A program made the position numbers and the translations under genes. A stretch of 25,880 nucleotides of DNA from a virus. Positions 12,635 through 19,639 of the stretch are shown here, one piece after another. The notes beneath the pieces are model-generated. The model made no database searches. It was not told the DNA's origin and was given only the letters and a program-made list of their open reading frames with translations. Every line of letters begins with the position of its first letter. The first letter of the stretch is position 1. The stretch lies in IMG/VR virus record IMGVR_UViG_3300025438_000122, positions 1 to 25,880 of that record; one strand, 5' to 3'.

Positions 12635-12679
12635 AATAATAAAGGTTTTTAAGATACCAGTAAACTATTAAATAAAAAA

Positions 12680-12722
12680 CCCCTTACTAAGTGGTGCATA
12701 GGACAGACCAAATAGTAAGGGG
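12680..12722 (-). terminator. Rho-independent terminator in the early operon
   Basis: On the minus strand CCCCTTACTA and TAGTAAGGGG form a perfect 10-bp stem followed by TTTTTT (plus-strand A tract 12674-12679). It separates the small early genes upstream from the replication genes downstream. Confidence 0.8.
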
Positions 12723-12753
12723 CTCGAAAAAAGTGTTTTGAAGTGTCCTATGC
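12680..12753 (-). promoter_or_regulatory. Interleaved inverted repeats, possible pseudoknot RNA element
   Basis: Besides the terminator stem, GCATAGGACA (12696-12705) and TGTCCTATGC (12744-12753) form a second perfect 10-bp stem, one strand of which lies in the terminator loop. The order A-B-A'-B' can fold as an H-type pseudoknot with loops of 6, 7 and 21 bases. A third pairing, GGCTC (12721-12725) with GAGCC (12758-12762), would compete with the terminator base. A switchable terminator is possible. Confidence 0.55.
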
Positions 12754-12777
12754 TTCTGAGCCATAAATATACAACTT

Positions 12778-13008
12778 TTAATCGAACTTTCGGTTTAAAT
12801 TGATAACATCTTTTTTTAAAATTACATACTCATATTCTCCAATCTGTGAAACGTCAACGCTATAATCTCTCCAGAGCATCATTCTATTAATATACTTCAT
12901 GATATTAACGTACCTCTTGTTTTTAACTATGAAATTCACCTCTCCATTGTCTGGAAAACTTATTGTGATCAAAGCTAAAGGGATTCTCTTCTGTCTGCTT
13001 TCCTTCAT
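12778..13008 (-). CDS. Small protein of unknown function
   Basis: 76 residues. The protein (MKESRQKRIPLALITISFPD, NGEVNFIVKNKRYVNIMKYI, SVDVSQIGEYEYVILKKDVI) is mostly beta with one central helix and is basic at both ends. No membrane segment or Cys pattern is seen. The start overlaps the upstream HTH gene by 4 bases (ATGA), and the interleaved-hairpin terminator follows its stop. The coupling suggests a joint role with the HTH protein, for instance in early regulation, but this is inference. Confidence 0.6.
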   Translation of the reverse strand: MKESRQKRIPLALITISFPDNGEVNFIVKNKRYVNIMKYINRMMLWRDYSVDVSQIGEYEYVILKKDVINLNRKFD

Positions 13009-13223
13009 GGCTTGTTATTTTCAATTAAAAAAAAGAGTTTAGAGGCTTTCACCTTCATAATTCTTGCAAGAGTTTCTAGGTAAGGGAGAAACCTTCGCTC
13101 CTCCCTCATATTTCTATCCAATGTTGGCCTAGATATTTCAAGTACCTCCATAATTTCAGCTTTAGTTTCAAAGCTCCCTTTCAGAGTTTCTTGAAATTGT
13201 GTTATCGGAATCCAGGTTCTCAT
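13005..13223 (-). CDS. Small helix-turn-helix protein
   Basis: 72 residues. SFETKAEIMEVLEISRPTLD followed by RNMREERRFLPYLETLARIM reads as a compact helix-turn-helix: helix AEIMEVL, turn EIS, recognition helix RPTLDRNM, then a supporting helix ending in VKASKLFFL. It is of the size of small phage regulators and could bind the nearby operator or terminator region, though no operator is proposed. Start and stop overlap both neighbours (TAATG and ATGA), so expression is locked to the early operon. Confidence 0.65.
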   Translation of the reverse strand: MRTWIPITQFQETLKGSFETKAEIMEVLEISRPTLDRNMREERRFLPYLETLARIMKVKASKLFFLIENNKP

Positions 13224-13669
13224 TATTTGTTGAGTTTTACTGCTATAACTTGGCCAGCTTCTATATACGTGGCTGGCTCGATTATCTCACCATGCTCTGT
13301 TACCATTTGATTACCTTTTAAACCCATTTTATAAGCTCCCTTGTGGCTCTCTTTGAGTTCCTTTAACCTTTCCTCTAAGTCGGTTATCTCTGGAAGGTGT
13401 GAAAACGACCACCTACCAGCTCCATTCCTCACCTGGATTTGTGCGCCATGAATTTTTAAATCCTTTGCCTCCACTCCATAGGTTTCTGCTTCTGTAAGGG
13501 CTTGATCTTTTAGCTGTTTGTTAGCCAGCTTGCAAGTTTCCTCCATGTGCTTTATGGCTACAAAGGCTTCTAAGGGATTAGTAAAGCCCTCATTAACTGA
13601 GTTTACTAAATCTTGCGCCATTTTCGTTACTGAATTATGCTCTAATAAGAGCGAATTTTCTTTTTTCAT
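13223..13669 (-). CDS. Coiled-coil early protein of unknown function
   Basis: About 148 residues from ATG 13667-13669 (MKKENSLLLEHNSVTKMAQD), preferred over the ATG at 13699 because it follows the upstream stop by 10 bases and has the A-rich leader AAAAAACAAACATG. The first half is helical (LEAFVAIKHMEETCKLANKQ, LKDQALTEAETYGVEAKDLK), then comes a beta hairpin KIHGAQIQVRNGAGRWSFSH and a second helix LEERLKELKESHKGAYKMG. The layout recalls small phage DNA-metabolism proteins of the Gp157 or host-nuclease-inhibitor kind, but no diagnostic motif is present. Confidence 0.6.
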   Translation of the reverse strand: MKKENSLLLEHNSVTKMAQDLVNSVNEGFTNPLEAFVAIKHMEETCKLANKQLKDQALTEAETYGVEAKDLKIHGAQIQVRNGAGRWSFSHLPEITDLEERLKELKESHKGAYKMGLKGNQMVTEHGEIIEPATYIEAGQVIAVKLNK

Positions 13670-13679
13670 GTTTGTTTTT

Positions 13680-14321
13680 TTAAAAGGGTGCATCTTCACT
13701 ATTATCTAATCCTAGCTTTTCAGCCAGCTTTAATTTATCAGGGCTTAAATCCTCACCTTTCGCTGTGGTAATCTCCTCATACTCTGGTGTCATTTTCATA
13801 TAGTCTTTTATGAAATCTGGGAGGGTTTCAAACTTTTCTAAATCCCAGTTTTCATTATAATCTAAAATGAATATTTCATTAATTCCTTTCTCCGATTTCA
13901 CACCTTTAGGTACTCCTGAAAGTGAACTAATATCGGCATAAGACTTGCCATTTTTGCTTTCCTTATGAATCACACCCAAACTACAGGACACCCCTATTAA
14001 ATTTAAGATGTCGAAATCTCTAGCCTCGGCCTCCGTAAAGGTTTTACCCCTCCAACTTTCCAGATCCTTTCTTAAATTAGCCTTTTCGTGCATACTTAAA
14101 GTGTACTCTTTAGAAATTACCATTGGCTCCATCTCTCCAGGTTTAAACTCTCTCATTTCTGCTGGGATCTCAAAAGCTAATCTAACCTTATCTGTTTCTT
14201 TAACCTCACCTTGGTACTCCCAAGTGACAGTTCCTACATGAATCATTGAGTAGCATCTGGCAATATGTGTTCCAGATGGTACTTTTTCTCTATTGCTCTC
14301 TTTTACTTTTGCTTTAATCAT
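13680..14321 (-). CDS. Probable ssDNA-binding / recombination-associated protein
   Basis: 213 residues. It starts VKESNREKVPSGTHIARCYS, then beta strands (MIHVGTVTWEYQGEVKETDK, VRLAFEIPAEM, VISKEYTLSMHEKANLRKDL). These fit an OB-fold-like protein found in many phage replication modules. After a linker it ends in an acidic tail with SEDAPF, reminiscent of the DDDIPF tip with which SSB proteins recruit partners. No enzyme motif is visible. The start overlaps the upstream 49-residue gene by ATGA. Function is inferred from position among early genes and the tail; it could instead be a generic nucleotide-metabolism accessory protein. Confidence 0.6.
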   Translation of the reverse strand: MIKAKVKESNREKVPSGTHIARCYSMIHVGTVTWEYQGEVKETDKVRLAFEIPAEMREFKPGEMEPMVISKEYTLSMHEKANLRKDLESWRGKTFTEAEARDFDILNLIGVSCSLGVIHKESKNGKSYADISSLSGVPKGVKSEKGINEIFILDYNENWDLEKFETLPDFIKDYMKMTPEYEEITTAKGEDLSPDKLKLAEKLGLDNSEDAPF

Positions 14322-14467
14322 GACTTTAATTTATTGGTTTTAGGGCTTCTTTGAGGCGTTCCCGTATTCCTTTTACCATAGTGGTATGTATCGTCTAAAT
14401 ATTTACTTTGTTCTCTTTCTAGGCTCTGCTCCTGGAGCCTTAAAAACTCTCTGCTACTTTTGCTCAT
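14318..14467 (-). CDS. 49-residue basic protein
   Basis: ATG 14465-14467, TGA 14318-14320, the latter overlapping the next start as ATGA. The upstream gene ends inside it (14-base overlap). The protein (MSKSSREFLRLQEQSLEREQ, then YLDDTYHYGKRNTGTPQRSP) is a charged helix followed by a Lys/Arg-rich, probably unstructured tail. The double coupling makes it a credible gene; the function is unknown. Confidence 0.6.
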   Translation of the reverse strand: MSKSSREFLRLQEQSLEREQSKYLDDTYHYGKRNTGTPQRSPKTNKLKS

Positions 14468-14783
14468 TGTCTATAAGTTTTTGGAGGGCTCTTTTCTTTA
14501 TGAAGATTGCAGCCCCTCTGTGAGTAATTGATAAGCTCATGAAAGTATTTACGTTCATTTTAAAAACACTGGAGTTGTTTTCTTTTACCACCTTCTGGCT
14601 GTTTTTTCCGATCAGTAAAACATGAAATTTGTTGTACTTCTGTGGAAGGTGGGAGTGCAATTCGTCTGTGAGTTTTATCTCTTCATAATCACCTTTTAAT
14701 ATTTCCTTTACGTGTGCAAGTGTTTCAATCTCTTGCTGCTGAATAGCTCCATTAAGGAACCATATTACTGGTGCTGAGTTCAT
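14454..14783 (-). CDS. Early protein of unknown function
   Basis: 109 residues. It reads as an alpha/beta protein: a first strand PVIWFLNGAIQQQ, a helix LAHVKEILKG, a strand KFHVLLIGKNSQKVV, then VFKMNVNTFMSLSITHRGAA and a closing basic helix FIKKRALQKLIDN. No catalytic motif or membrane span can be named. The start overlaps the upstream HTH gene by 4 bases (ATGA) and the end overlaps the 49-residue gene, in the compact style of the early region. Confidence 0.6.
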   Translation of the reverse strand: MNSAPVIWFLNGAIQQQEIETLAHVKEILKGDYEEIKLTDELHSHLPQKYNKFHVLLIGKNSQKVVKENNSSVFKMNVNTFMSLSITHRGAAIFIKKRALQKLIDNEQK

Positions 14784-14947
14784 TTTAATCTGTTTTTAAA
14801 CGCAGACAAAGTGAAATTTTTATTAAATCCCGTTCCCCATACCATGTGTGGCGGTGCTCCTATTTCGTTCTCTATTTCTTTTTTTATCTGGTAAGCCTTA
14901 GATATTGAGATACCTAATTTTAATGCTATTTCTTTAATCGTTTTCAT
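14780..14947 (-). CDS. 55-residue helix-turn-helix protein
   Basis: ATG 14945-14947, TGA 14780-14782 overlapping the next start. MKTIKEIALKLGISISKAYQ is a textbook helix-turn-helix opening (helix IKEIALKL, turn GIS, helix SKAYQIKKEI). The remainder (NEIGAPPHMVWGTGFNKNFT) is a short tail. It resembles the DNA-binding part of MerR or excisionase-like proteins without the rest, and probably regulates early transcription or assists recombination. Which of these cannot be told. Confidence 0.6.
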   Translation of the reverse strand: MKTIKEIALKLGISISKAYQIKKEIENEIGAPPHMVWGTGFNKNFTLSAFKNRLK

Positions 14948-15144
14948 GAGTAATAAATTTCTAAGTGAATTTTTTGGCGTTGTATTTCTACATCTAGGAG
15001 GGTGCAGCCAATATTATCCTCTCCTACTTTCAAAGTGAAATTACTTACCATATTCTCACAGCTTGTAATTTGCTCCTTTGTTATGGAAGTCCAGATAATT
15101 CTCATTATTTGCAAAACCTCCTCTTTATTGGTTAAGCTGCTCAT
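14944..15144 (-). CDS. 66-residue protein of unknown function
   Basis: Start placed at ATG 15142-15144 (MSSLTNKEEVLQIMRIIWTS), because it overlaps the upstream stop as ATGA like most neighbours. A longer reading from GTG 15195 would overlap the upstream gene by 55 bases. The protein is a helix followed by a beta sheet (MVSNFTLKVGEDN, CTLLDVEIQRQKIHLEIYY). No family is recognised. Its stop overlaps the next start by 4 bases. Confidence 0.6.
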   Translation of the reverse strand: MSSLTNKEEVLQIMRIIWTSITKEQITSCENMVSNFTLKVGEDNIGCTLLDVEIQRQKIHLEIYYS

Positions 15145-15311
15145 GAGTTTAAAGTTTTCATTTTTAAATTCGTTAGCTTGCTTTCTGCTAACCACCTATC
15201 ACCTCCTAAAGTGTCATTTAATTGTATGCACTTTTCAGCTCTTTTGATCTGAATATCGAAATCCTCTTTTAGGTATTTTAATTCAAGCTCTATTCTATTT
15301 AAATCTTTCAT
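15141..15311 (-). CDS. 56-residue helical protein
   Basis: ATG 15309-15311, TGA 15141-15143. MKDLNRIELELKYLKEDFDI then QIKRAEKCIQLNDTLGGDRW form a long amphipathic, coiled-coil-like helix, followed by WLAESKLTNLKMKTLNS. It starts 1 base after the upstream stop and ends in an ATGA overlap, which is the main evidence that it is real. The function is unknown; it may be a partner or inhibitor of another small early protein. Confidence 0.55.
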   Translation of the reverse strand: MKDLNRIELELKYLKEDFDIQIKRAEKCIQLNDTLGGDRWLAESKLTNLKMKTLNS

Positions 15312-15312
15312 C

Positions 15313-15525
15313 TTAATAGTTTTTTTCTAAGTAATCCGTCAACATTGACACCCTTTTTATCCTAAATCTATCTCTGGCTATATGTTTATCAATGTACTCA
15401 CAACTTAACCCGAGTTGTATATTTCTAACTCTGTGTTTTAAGTGACGGGTTAAAATTCTTTGATAAGTCTGGATTCTTTCACAGCCTCCAATAATTCCTC
15501 GATGCTTTAAAATTTTATCTTTCAT
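15313..15525 (-). CDS. Basic 70-residue protein, first gene of the early operon
   Basis: 70 residues, strongly basic (MKDKILKHRGIIGGCERIQT, ILTRHLKHRVRNIQLGLSCE, YIDKHIARDRFRIKRVSML). Mostly helical, with many Arg and His; nucleic-acid binding is plausible. It is the first gene after the promoter candidate at 15555 and would therefore be among the earliest expressed. I recognise no family. Confidence 0.6.
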   Translation of the reverse strand: MKDKILKHRGIIGGCERIQTYQRILTRHLKHRVRNIQLGLSCEYIDKHIARDRFRIKRVSMLTDYLEKNY

Positions 15526-15554
15526 TGTATAATTTATTGGTTTGTAATTATATT

Positions 15555-15562
15555 CAAATATA
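15555..15562 (-). promoter_or_regulatory. Promoter -7 box for the early operon
   Basis: The minus strand reads TATATTTG, an exact match to TAnnTTTG, 30 bases upstream of the first early start codon. The 128-base gap (15526-15653) is very AT-rich and holds no gene. A clear TTTG at -33 is not seen. Confidence 0.55.
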
Positions 15563-15653
15563 AAACTTTATTTACATTAGAACACATAAAAAAGCATATT
15601 TATTTTTGTAAATATTCACTATAAGCCATTAATAAGTAGACGGGGTAAGGGTT

Positions 15654-15956
15654 TTACTCCTTTTCAAAAACTGTAAATAATATAGGAATAATAGAAAGGG
15701 CTGCTAAAATAAGGTTGTAATGGTTCACACCGTTTAGCTCAATATCTCCAAAAGCTGCAGCGGCAAGAATACCAGTTACCGTTCTTTTGGAACTTAGCTT
15801 TCCTTTCTTGTCCTTTAACACCCCAAACAGGGCAGTAAGCAAAGAAAGAGATCCTTTTAATATTCCCATATTATTTTTGATACTAAATGCCTTAGAAACG
15901 ATCTGAGGCCGTTTAAATATGTTCTTTATGCTGAACTTCTTTTTAGTGCTTTCCAC
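15654..15956 (-). CDS. Membrane protein of the lysis region, possibly holin-like
   Basis: 100 residues, start GTG 15954-15956 overlapping the upstream gene by 14 bases. An N-terminal basic part (KKKFSIKNIFKRPQIVSK) precedes two hydrophobic segments (GILKGSLSLLTALFGVL and NLILAALSIIPILFTVF) separated by KDKKGKLSSKRTVTGILAAA. The SSKRtvtg segment between membrane spans is one I associate with small Bacteroidota phage membrane proteins beside the endolysin. A holin or holin-regulator role is inferred from size, topology and the adjacent peptidase. A terminator was not found after it. Confidence 0.65.
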   Translation of the reverse strand: MESTKKKFSIKNIFKRPQIVSKAFSIKNNMGILKGSLSLLTALFGVLKDKKGKLSSKRTVTGILAAAAFGDIELNGVNHYNLILAALSIIPILFTVFEKE

Positions 15957-16113
15957 CAGTGTTTTTTCTGTTAGGGATTAGCGTATCTACTATCCTTTTC
16001 ACAAGGTTGTAAATAGAGTTATCCTTTTCGCTGGGTGTTAATCTCACGATCAACTCAAAAATAACAAGGGCCACACTAATAATCTCCCAAAGGTTTTCTG
16101 TAATAATATCCAT
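15943..16113 (-). CDS. 56-residue single-span membrane protein
   Basis: ATG 16111-16113, TAA 15943-15945. MDIITENLWEIISVALVIFE contains a single membrane span up to LIVRL, followed by a cytoplasmic or periplasmic tail TPSEKDNSIYNLVKRIVDTL. A short hydrophobic protein directly downstream of an endolysin is commonly a holin or antiholin. The gene overlaps the next (GTG) start. The role is inferred from position. Confidence 0.6.
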   Translation of the reverse strand: MDIITENLWEIISVALVIFELIVRLTPSEKDNSIYNLVKRIVDTLIPNRKNTGGKH

Positions 16114-16128
16114 AATTCTAATTTTTAA

Positions 16129-16518
16129 TTAATTTTTTGTTGTATTGTTCCACCTTGCTCTGGTTTCCCTAATATCGTAATGTACGAAGGTATTGTAAAT
16201 TCCTATTCCTCCATCTAAAACATAGCCAAACTGAGTGAGCACCTCTAAAGTCCTAAATAAACCCTCTGCGCTCAAATCTGAGGGGTTTAAGTCTGCTGCC
16301 TTACCTAATAGGTGTTGACTGTTTTTAGAGCCTCCTATGAGCTTATTGTGCTTTGTACATCTGTAGGCACTATTTATTGTTATTGACCTCCCTATGAAGT
16401 CACGAATATCTTGTAACTCCTCAGCTAATTTTTTAACCTCTACTAAAACCTCAGCTGGCATTTCACACCCGCACTTACACTGGAACTCTCTGAGTTTAAA
16501 ATTATTTGTTAGCCTCAT
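16129..16518 (-). CDS. Peptidase M15 family endolysin
   Basis: 129 residues from ATG 16516-16518 (MRLTNNFKLREFQCKCGCEM); a longer reading from 16593 would overlap the upstream membrane gene more. It is a Peptidase_M15_3-type D,D- or L,D-peptidase: the zinc site is formed by His69 and Asp76 in SQHLLGKAAD (67-76) and His113 in FVHYDIR (111-117), with SAYRC (50-54) as the usual substrate strand. It would cut peptidoglycan peptides at lysis. No signal peptide is present, so a holin must release it, which fits the membrane proteins on both sides. A CKCGC cluster near the N-terminus is common in this family. Confidence 0.92.
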   Translation of the reverse strand: MRLTNNFKLREFQCKCGCEMPAEVLVEVKKLAEELQDIRDFIGRSITINSAYRCTKHNKLIGGSKNSQHLLGKAADLNPSDLSAEGLFRTLEVLTQFGYVLDGGIGIYNTFVHYDIRETRARWNNTTKN

Positions 16519-16711
16519 TTTCCTGTTTTCTTTTCTTGCACATTTGATATATCTTAATAGCTGTGTAAACAGCGGACAGGGAGAGCACCACAATTTTTAG
16601 CATAGTTTCCACATTTGTTAAAGTGAAACTAACTGCTCCAGTATTTACCAAAAGTATGTGGTCAGATAATAGACTACTTAGTACTTTTTGGCTCATTTCC
16701 TTTCCCAGCAT
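16502..16711 (-). CDS. Single-span membrane protein, possible holin or spanin-like
   Basis: 69 residues from ATG 16709-16711, or 64 from ATG 16694-16696, which is preceded by GGGAAAGGAA. One membrane segment (MLKIVVLSLSAVYTAIKIYQ) is followed by a very basic tail (MCKKRKQENEANK), the topology of many class II/III holins. It overlaps the endolysin start by 17 bases, so both are translated together. The holin role is an inference. Confidence 0.65.
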   Translation of the reverse strand: MLGKEMSQKVLSSLLSDHILLVNTGAVSFTLTNVETMLKIVVLSLSAVYTAIKIYQMCKKRKQENEANK

Positions 16712-16787
16712 TGCTCTCTTTTTTGTTAAGTTTTAAAAATAATCTAAGTTTCTTTTCGTTTTCTATTTTTTGCTCTTTCCTGTTCAT
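16674..16787 (-). CDS. Possible 37-residue Lys-rich protein
   Basis: ATG 16785-16787 overlaps the stop of the connector gene as ATGA, and TAG is at 16674-16676. The protein is nearly all Lys, Glu, Asn and Leu (MNRKEQKIENEKKLRLFLKL). It overlaps the holin-like gene by 38 bases. The coupling is suggestive but composition alone would fit a chance AT-rich frame. Confidence 0.4.
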   Translation of the reverse strand: MNRKEQKIENEKKLRLFLKLNKKESNAGKGNEPKSTK

Positions 16788-17305
16788 CCTATCTCCATCC
16801 CTCCTTCATAGTAAACTGTTCCTTTAATTGGCCACATTTGGTCATTAGACGTTCTCACATTGTACTCAGGAAATAAGCTATTGTTTGCACATAAATAATC
16901 AATTAATCGTTCACTATAAAACTGTGCGTTATTTCGCTGCTCCTCCACTAATCTATCCAGCTCTCCTCTACTTATTGGTGAGCTATCTTCTGAGCTGTAA
17001 GTGCTCAGGCTGCCATTATTAATCTTGTATAGCATAGAAGGCAATATCTCCAATAAGGCCCAGTGTAAAGTGGCCCGCATAACAAAGTCCTCCAGGAGTG
17101 TTTTCTGGTCTGCTGTTAAATTAGCCGCCACAATAGCACCCTGTATTGTCTTGTAAAGGTTAGTTCCCAAAAGTGGCTGGATCCATTTATCTTGTGCTAA
17201 AATCAGTCTAGGCTCCAAAAAAGTAGGATCTACACTTCCATTAATAGTTGAATACCTTTTTATGTATTCTTCATCTATAAATAATACGCTTTGAGGTAGT
17301 GCCAT
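16784..17305 (-). CDS. DUF6712-like head-tail connector protein
   Basis: 173 residues, mostly helical. VLFIDEEYIKRYSTINGSVD, LEPRLILAQDKWIQPLLGTN, LYKTIQGAIVAANLTADQKT, LLEDFVMRATLHWALLEILP follow the pattern seen in Bacteroidota phage connector proteins (adaptor fold: fis...lk....i...vd...l.p.i..aQd..i.p.LGt.Ly). Such adaptors sit below the portal and receive the tail. The gene follows the portal gene by 2 bases, which supports the call. The C-terminus has the YSERLIDYLCANNSLFPEYN part usual for the family. Confidence 0.75.
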   Translation of the reverse strand: MALPQSVLFIDEEYIKRYSTINGSVDPTFLEPRLILAQDKWIQPLLGTNLYKTIQGAIVAANLTADQKTLLEDFVMRATLHWALLEILPSMLYKINNGSLSTYSSEDSSPISRGELDRLVEEQRNNAQFYSERLIDYLCANNSLFPEYNVRTSNDQMWPIKGTVYYEGGMEIG

Positions 17306-17307
17306 TT

Positions 17308-19215
17308 TTAATCGTTTAAAACTTTAGGGTTATAATTCGTAGCCGTTGGGTTGGTAATTGGAAAACTAGGACTTCCAAGTACATCTGTAAAGCCATTAGG
17401 GTTTATCACTTTAAAGTGCTTCATTAAGTCGGCTGGCAAAAATTGCCCTCCTTTGTAATCCTTTCCAGATATATTAATAGTTCTCCCAGCTGGAACACGT
17501 TTAAGGAAATAGGTTAACCTCCTCCACTTGTGCCTACAGTTGTAACTCCCTTTCCATAAAAATATAGAGTAAGTTCCAAAAGGCTTATTGGTAGTGGTGA
17601 AGCTCATTTGGTTAATATCCTCCTTTCGGTAAAGGTTATTCTTGTAAGTGGTAATCATTTCCACACAAAATTTCCTACTCGTGCTAATCGGTGCGCCTCC
17701 TACATACTCATACCTTATCCTATAAAAACCACTATCCATGAAAGAGCTCGCATCTGGATCATTCTGTATTGCAAAACTGTAGTTTTTGGAATAGTGATTG
17801 TCTGCCTGAGGTTCACCATCTACATCTTCTTCATCAATCAATATCCAATCCTCCTCAAACTCTGTTCTATCCTGTCCAATCTTGCTCATTTGCTCCAGAA
17901 CTCCACTCTCCTCTGTAGGGTTTGGGATATATTTACCTTCACTTTCTTGGCCCTTTCCATCTTCGCTGAACTCCATTTTAGATGCACTACAGCACTGGTC
18001 GCTTAAATTCTGTTGTGAAGTTATCTCCTCCTCATCTAATATTGGAGCATCCTTTTTTATTAAGGTGATAGGTTTTAAGCTCTCAAAATACAAATCTAAA
18101 TTTATACCTACCTCATTTAATAATTTGCTCAGTCCTTTCAGAACGATTAATTGATAAGGCTGCACCACAGTAGCCTCAAATAACTCAAATGATGTTCTTA
18201 ATTCGTCTGCATTATTTCCAAAACCAGAACTATCTCTAATACCAAATAACATTGGGCTTGTAACTCTGTGGCCAATCATTATTTTTTGAGTTACTTCGGT
18301 ACTTAAAAACTGGTATTGTTTGTCTGCATCCGAAAGAGGGAAAGGGGTCATGTCTGGTGCTCTGTCCTTTCCATCACTAAAGGTCATAACAAACTTGCCA
18401 GCGTTTCCCGTTCCGCTTAATTCCTTCTTTATCGTTTGCTTTATCTGGTTTCTTTTTTCAATTCCAGGAACTCCATTATTGAAGTTAATTAGGAACGAAG
18501 GAGCCAAACCATTCTTAATATTATTAAGGTGGTAAATAGCAATCTCTTTGTCTAGCTCTATGTAGTTTACTGCTCCTAAATAGTCAGGTTTTGGGTAAGT
18601 CTTATCTCCTACACTATAACCCTTAACACAAAATAATTGGTTTGGATAAAGCTGTTTGTCCTCTGGATTAAATGCCGCTATTTCTAACGGTGTATATTCC
18701 TTTTTTCGGTACTGAGCCCAATCGTCACTATAAAAGTATGTTTCTGGCTCTCCATCCTCATTAGGCTCTCCAGCTCTTACCTTTTGGAATGGCACATGGT
18801 ACATCTCTGTGAAAGTTGTACGGTCTAAACTATAAACTATGTTTAAATAAAACCCGTTAAATACCTTTAAATCTTTAATGCACTTTTTAACCTCGTCCTC
18901 TCCTAAGGTTTCCATGAAGGATTGGAGCCTTAACCATTGGTCTGGCTTTTCATCTCGATCTTTAGCATTTAACCCCTCTCCGTAGATCATATCCGATATT
19001 CCGTTAATCAAAGCAGAATGTACAGCACTATTTCTGGCCAGTCCTATTAAAAAGTCTGGGTATAAATTGTCCTCTCCATAATTTATCCAGCCTCCTCTAC
19101 TTGCGTTCTCTGTAAAATCTTGGTCATAATGAGAACTTAACCCAATGCCATGAACTTCTGAGGAGGTTGGTGATTTAGGTATAGTGCCTTTGTTAATTGT
19201 TCTTTTATTGGCCAT
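17308..19215 (-). CDS. Portal protein with C-terminal extension
   Basis: 635 residues. The first ~430 residues are portal-like: GWINYGEDNLYPDFLIGLAR (about 41-60), IKNGLAPSFLINFNN, TEVTQKIMIGHRVTSPMLFG and a long helix through FGNNADELRTSFELFEATVV, matching Bacteroidota phage portals. An acidic, low-complexity linker follows. The last ~170 residues form a separate domain with SRKFCVEMI, YRKEDINQMSF and SYNCRHKWRRLTYFLKRVP. The spacing of the Cys/His/Trp box resembles the CxH end segments of minor head (MuF-like) proteins, so portal and a head-morphogenesis domain may be fused. The start overlaps the upstream stop by 11 bases. Confidence 0.8.
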   Translation of the reverse strand: MANKRTINKGTIPKSPTSSEVHGIGLSSHYDQDFTENASRGGWINYGEDNLYPDFLIGLARNSAVHSALINGISDMIYGEGLNAKDRDEKPDQWLRLQSFMETLGEDEVKKCIKDLKVFNGFYLNIVYSLDRTTFTEMYHVPFQKVRAGEPNEDGEPETYFYSDDWAQYRKKEYTPLEIAAFNPEDKQLYPNQLFCVKGYSVGDKTYPKPDYLGAVNYIELDKEIAIYHLNNIKNGLAPSFLINFNNGVPGIEKRNQIKQTIKKELSGTGNAGKFVMTFSDGKDRAPDMTPFPLSDADKQYQFLSTEVTQKIMIGHRVTSPMLFGIRDSSGFGNNADELRTSFELFEATVVQPYQLIVLKGLSKLLNEVGINLDLYFESLKPITLIKKDAPILDEEEITSQQNLSDQCCSASKMEFSEDGKGQESEGKYIPNPTEESGVLEQMSKIGQDRTEFEEDWILIDEEDVDGEPQADNHYSKNYSFAIQNDPDASSFMDSGFYRIRYEYVGGAPISTSRKFCVEMITTYKNNLYRKEDINQMSFTTTNKPFGTYSIFLWKGSYNCRHKWRRLTYFLKRVPAGRTINISGKDYKGGQFLPADLMKHFKVINPNGFTDVLGSPSFPITNPTATNYNPKVLND

Positions 19216-19639
19216 TGTAAGCTATTGAGTTGGTTAATGGTTCTGCGTATTCTGTGAAGTAATCTTGTGCCTCTCCTATTAATAACAGACCTCTTTCTAC
19301 AAAGTGAGCTTTCTCTGGGTCAGTCAGGTCAATATCTATATTAATCTCATTTATTGCATAACAAAGGTAGTTATAATACCCACCTATTGAAAGTAATACA
19401 CCTCCATCGGTTACTGTACCATCTCCACTTGTCCTCATTTTATTCATTACCCAGTATCTTTCTCTTTTATCAATATTCTCATTTTGGAATATCACCTTGT
19501 AATCCTTTTGAGTTAACTGGTTAGTAAAAACAAACAGAACGCCCAAAGTAGAGGCTTTCAAATCCCAATCTTTAAGCCTTTCATTTATTGTACAAGTAAT
19601 GGTTTGAAAGGAGGGGTTATTTGGCTGGAGTTGTAACAT
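19205..19639 (-). CDS. Structural-region protein of unknown function
   Basis: 144 residues. Alternating strands (FQTITCTINERLKDWDLKAS, LGVLFVFTNQLTQKDYKVIF), then GGVLLSIGGYYNYLCYAINE and an acidic part with LTDPEKAHFVERGLLL. There is no signal peptide or span. Lying between the capsid operon terminator and the portal, it is probably a head or head-completion protein. The start overlaps the stop of the Lys-rich gene as TAATG and the end overlaps the portal start. Confidence 0.65.
   Translation of the reverse strand: MLQLQPNNPSFQTITCTINERLKDWDLKASTLGVLFVFTNQLTQKDYKVIFQNENIDKRERYWVMNKMRTSGDGTVTDGGVLLSIGGYYNYLCYAINEINIDIDLTDPEKAHFVERGLLLIGEAQDYFTEYAEPLTNSIAYNGQ

Noticed and set aside
15145-15195. 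GTG start at 15195 extending the 66-residue gene.
   Set aside because: It would overlap the upstream gene by 55 bases, whereas the ATG at 15144 gives the ATGA overlap used by the neighbours. A strong AGGAGG upstream of the GTG keeps a small doubt.
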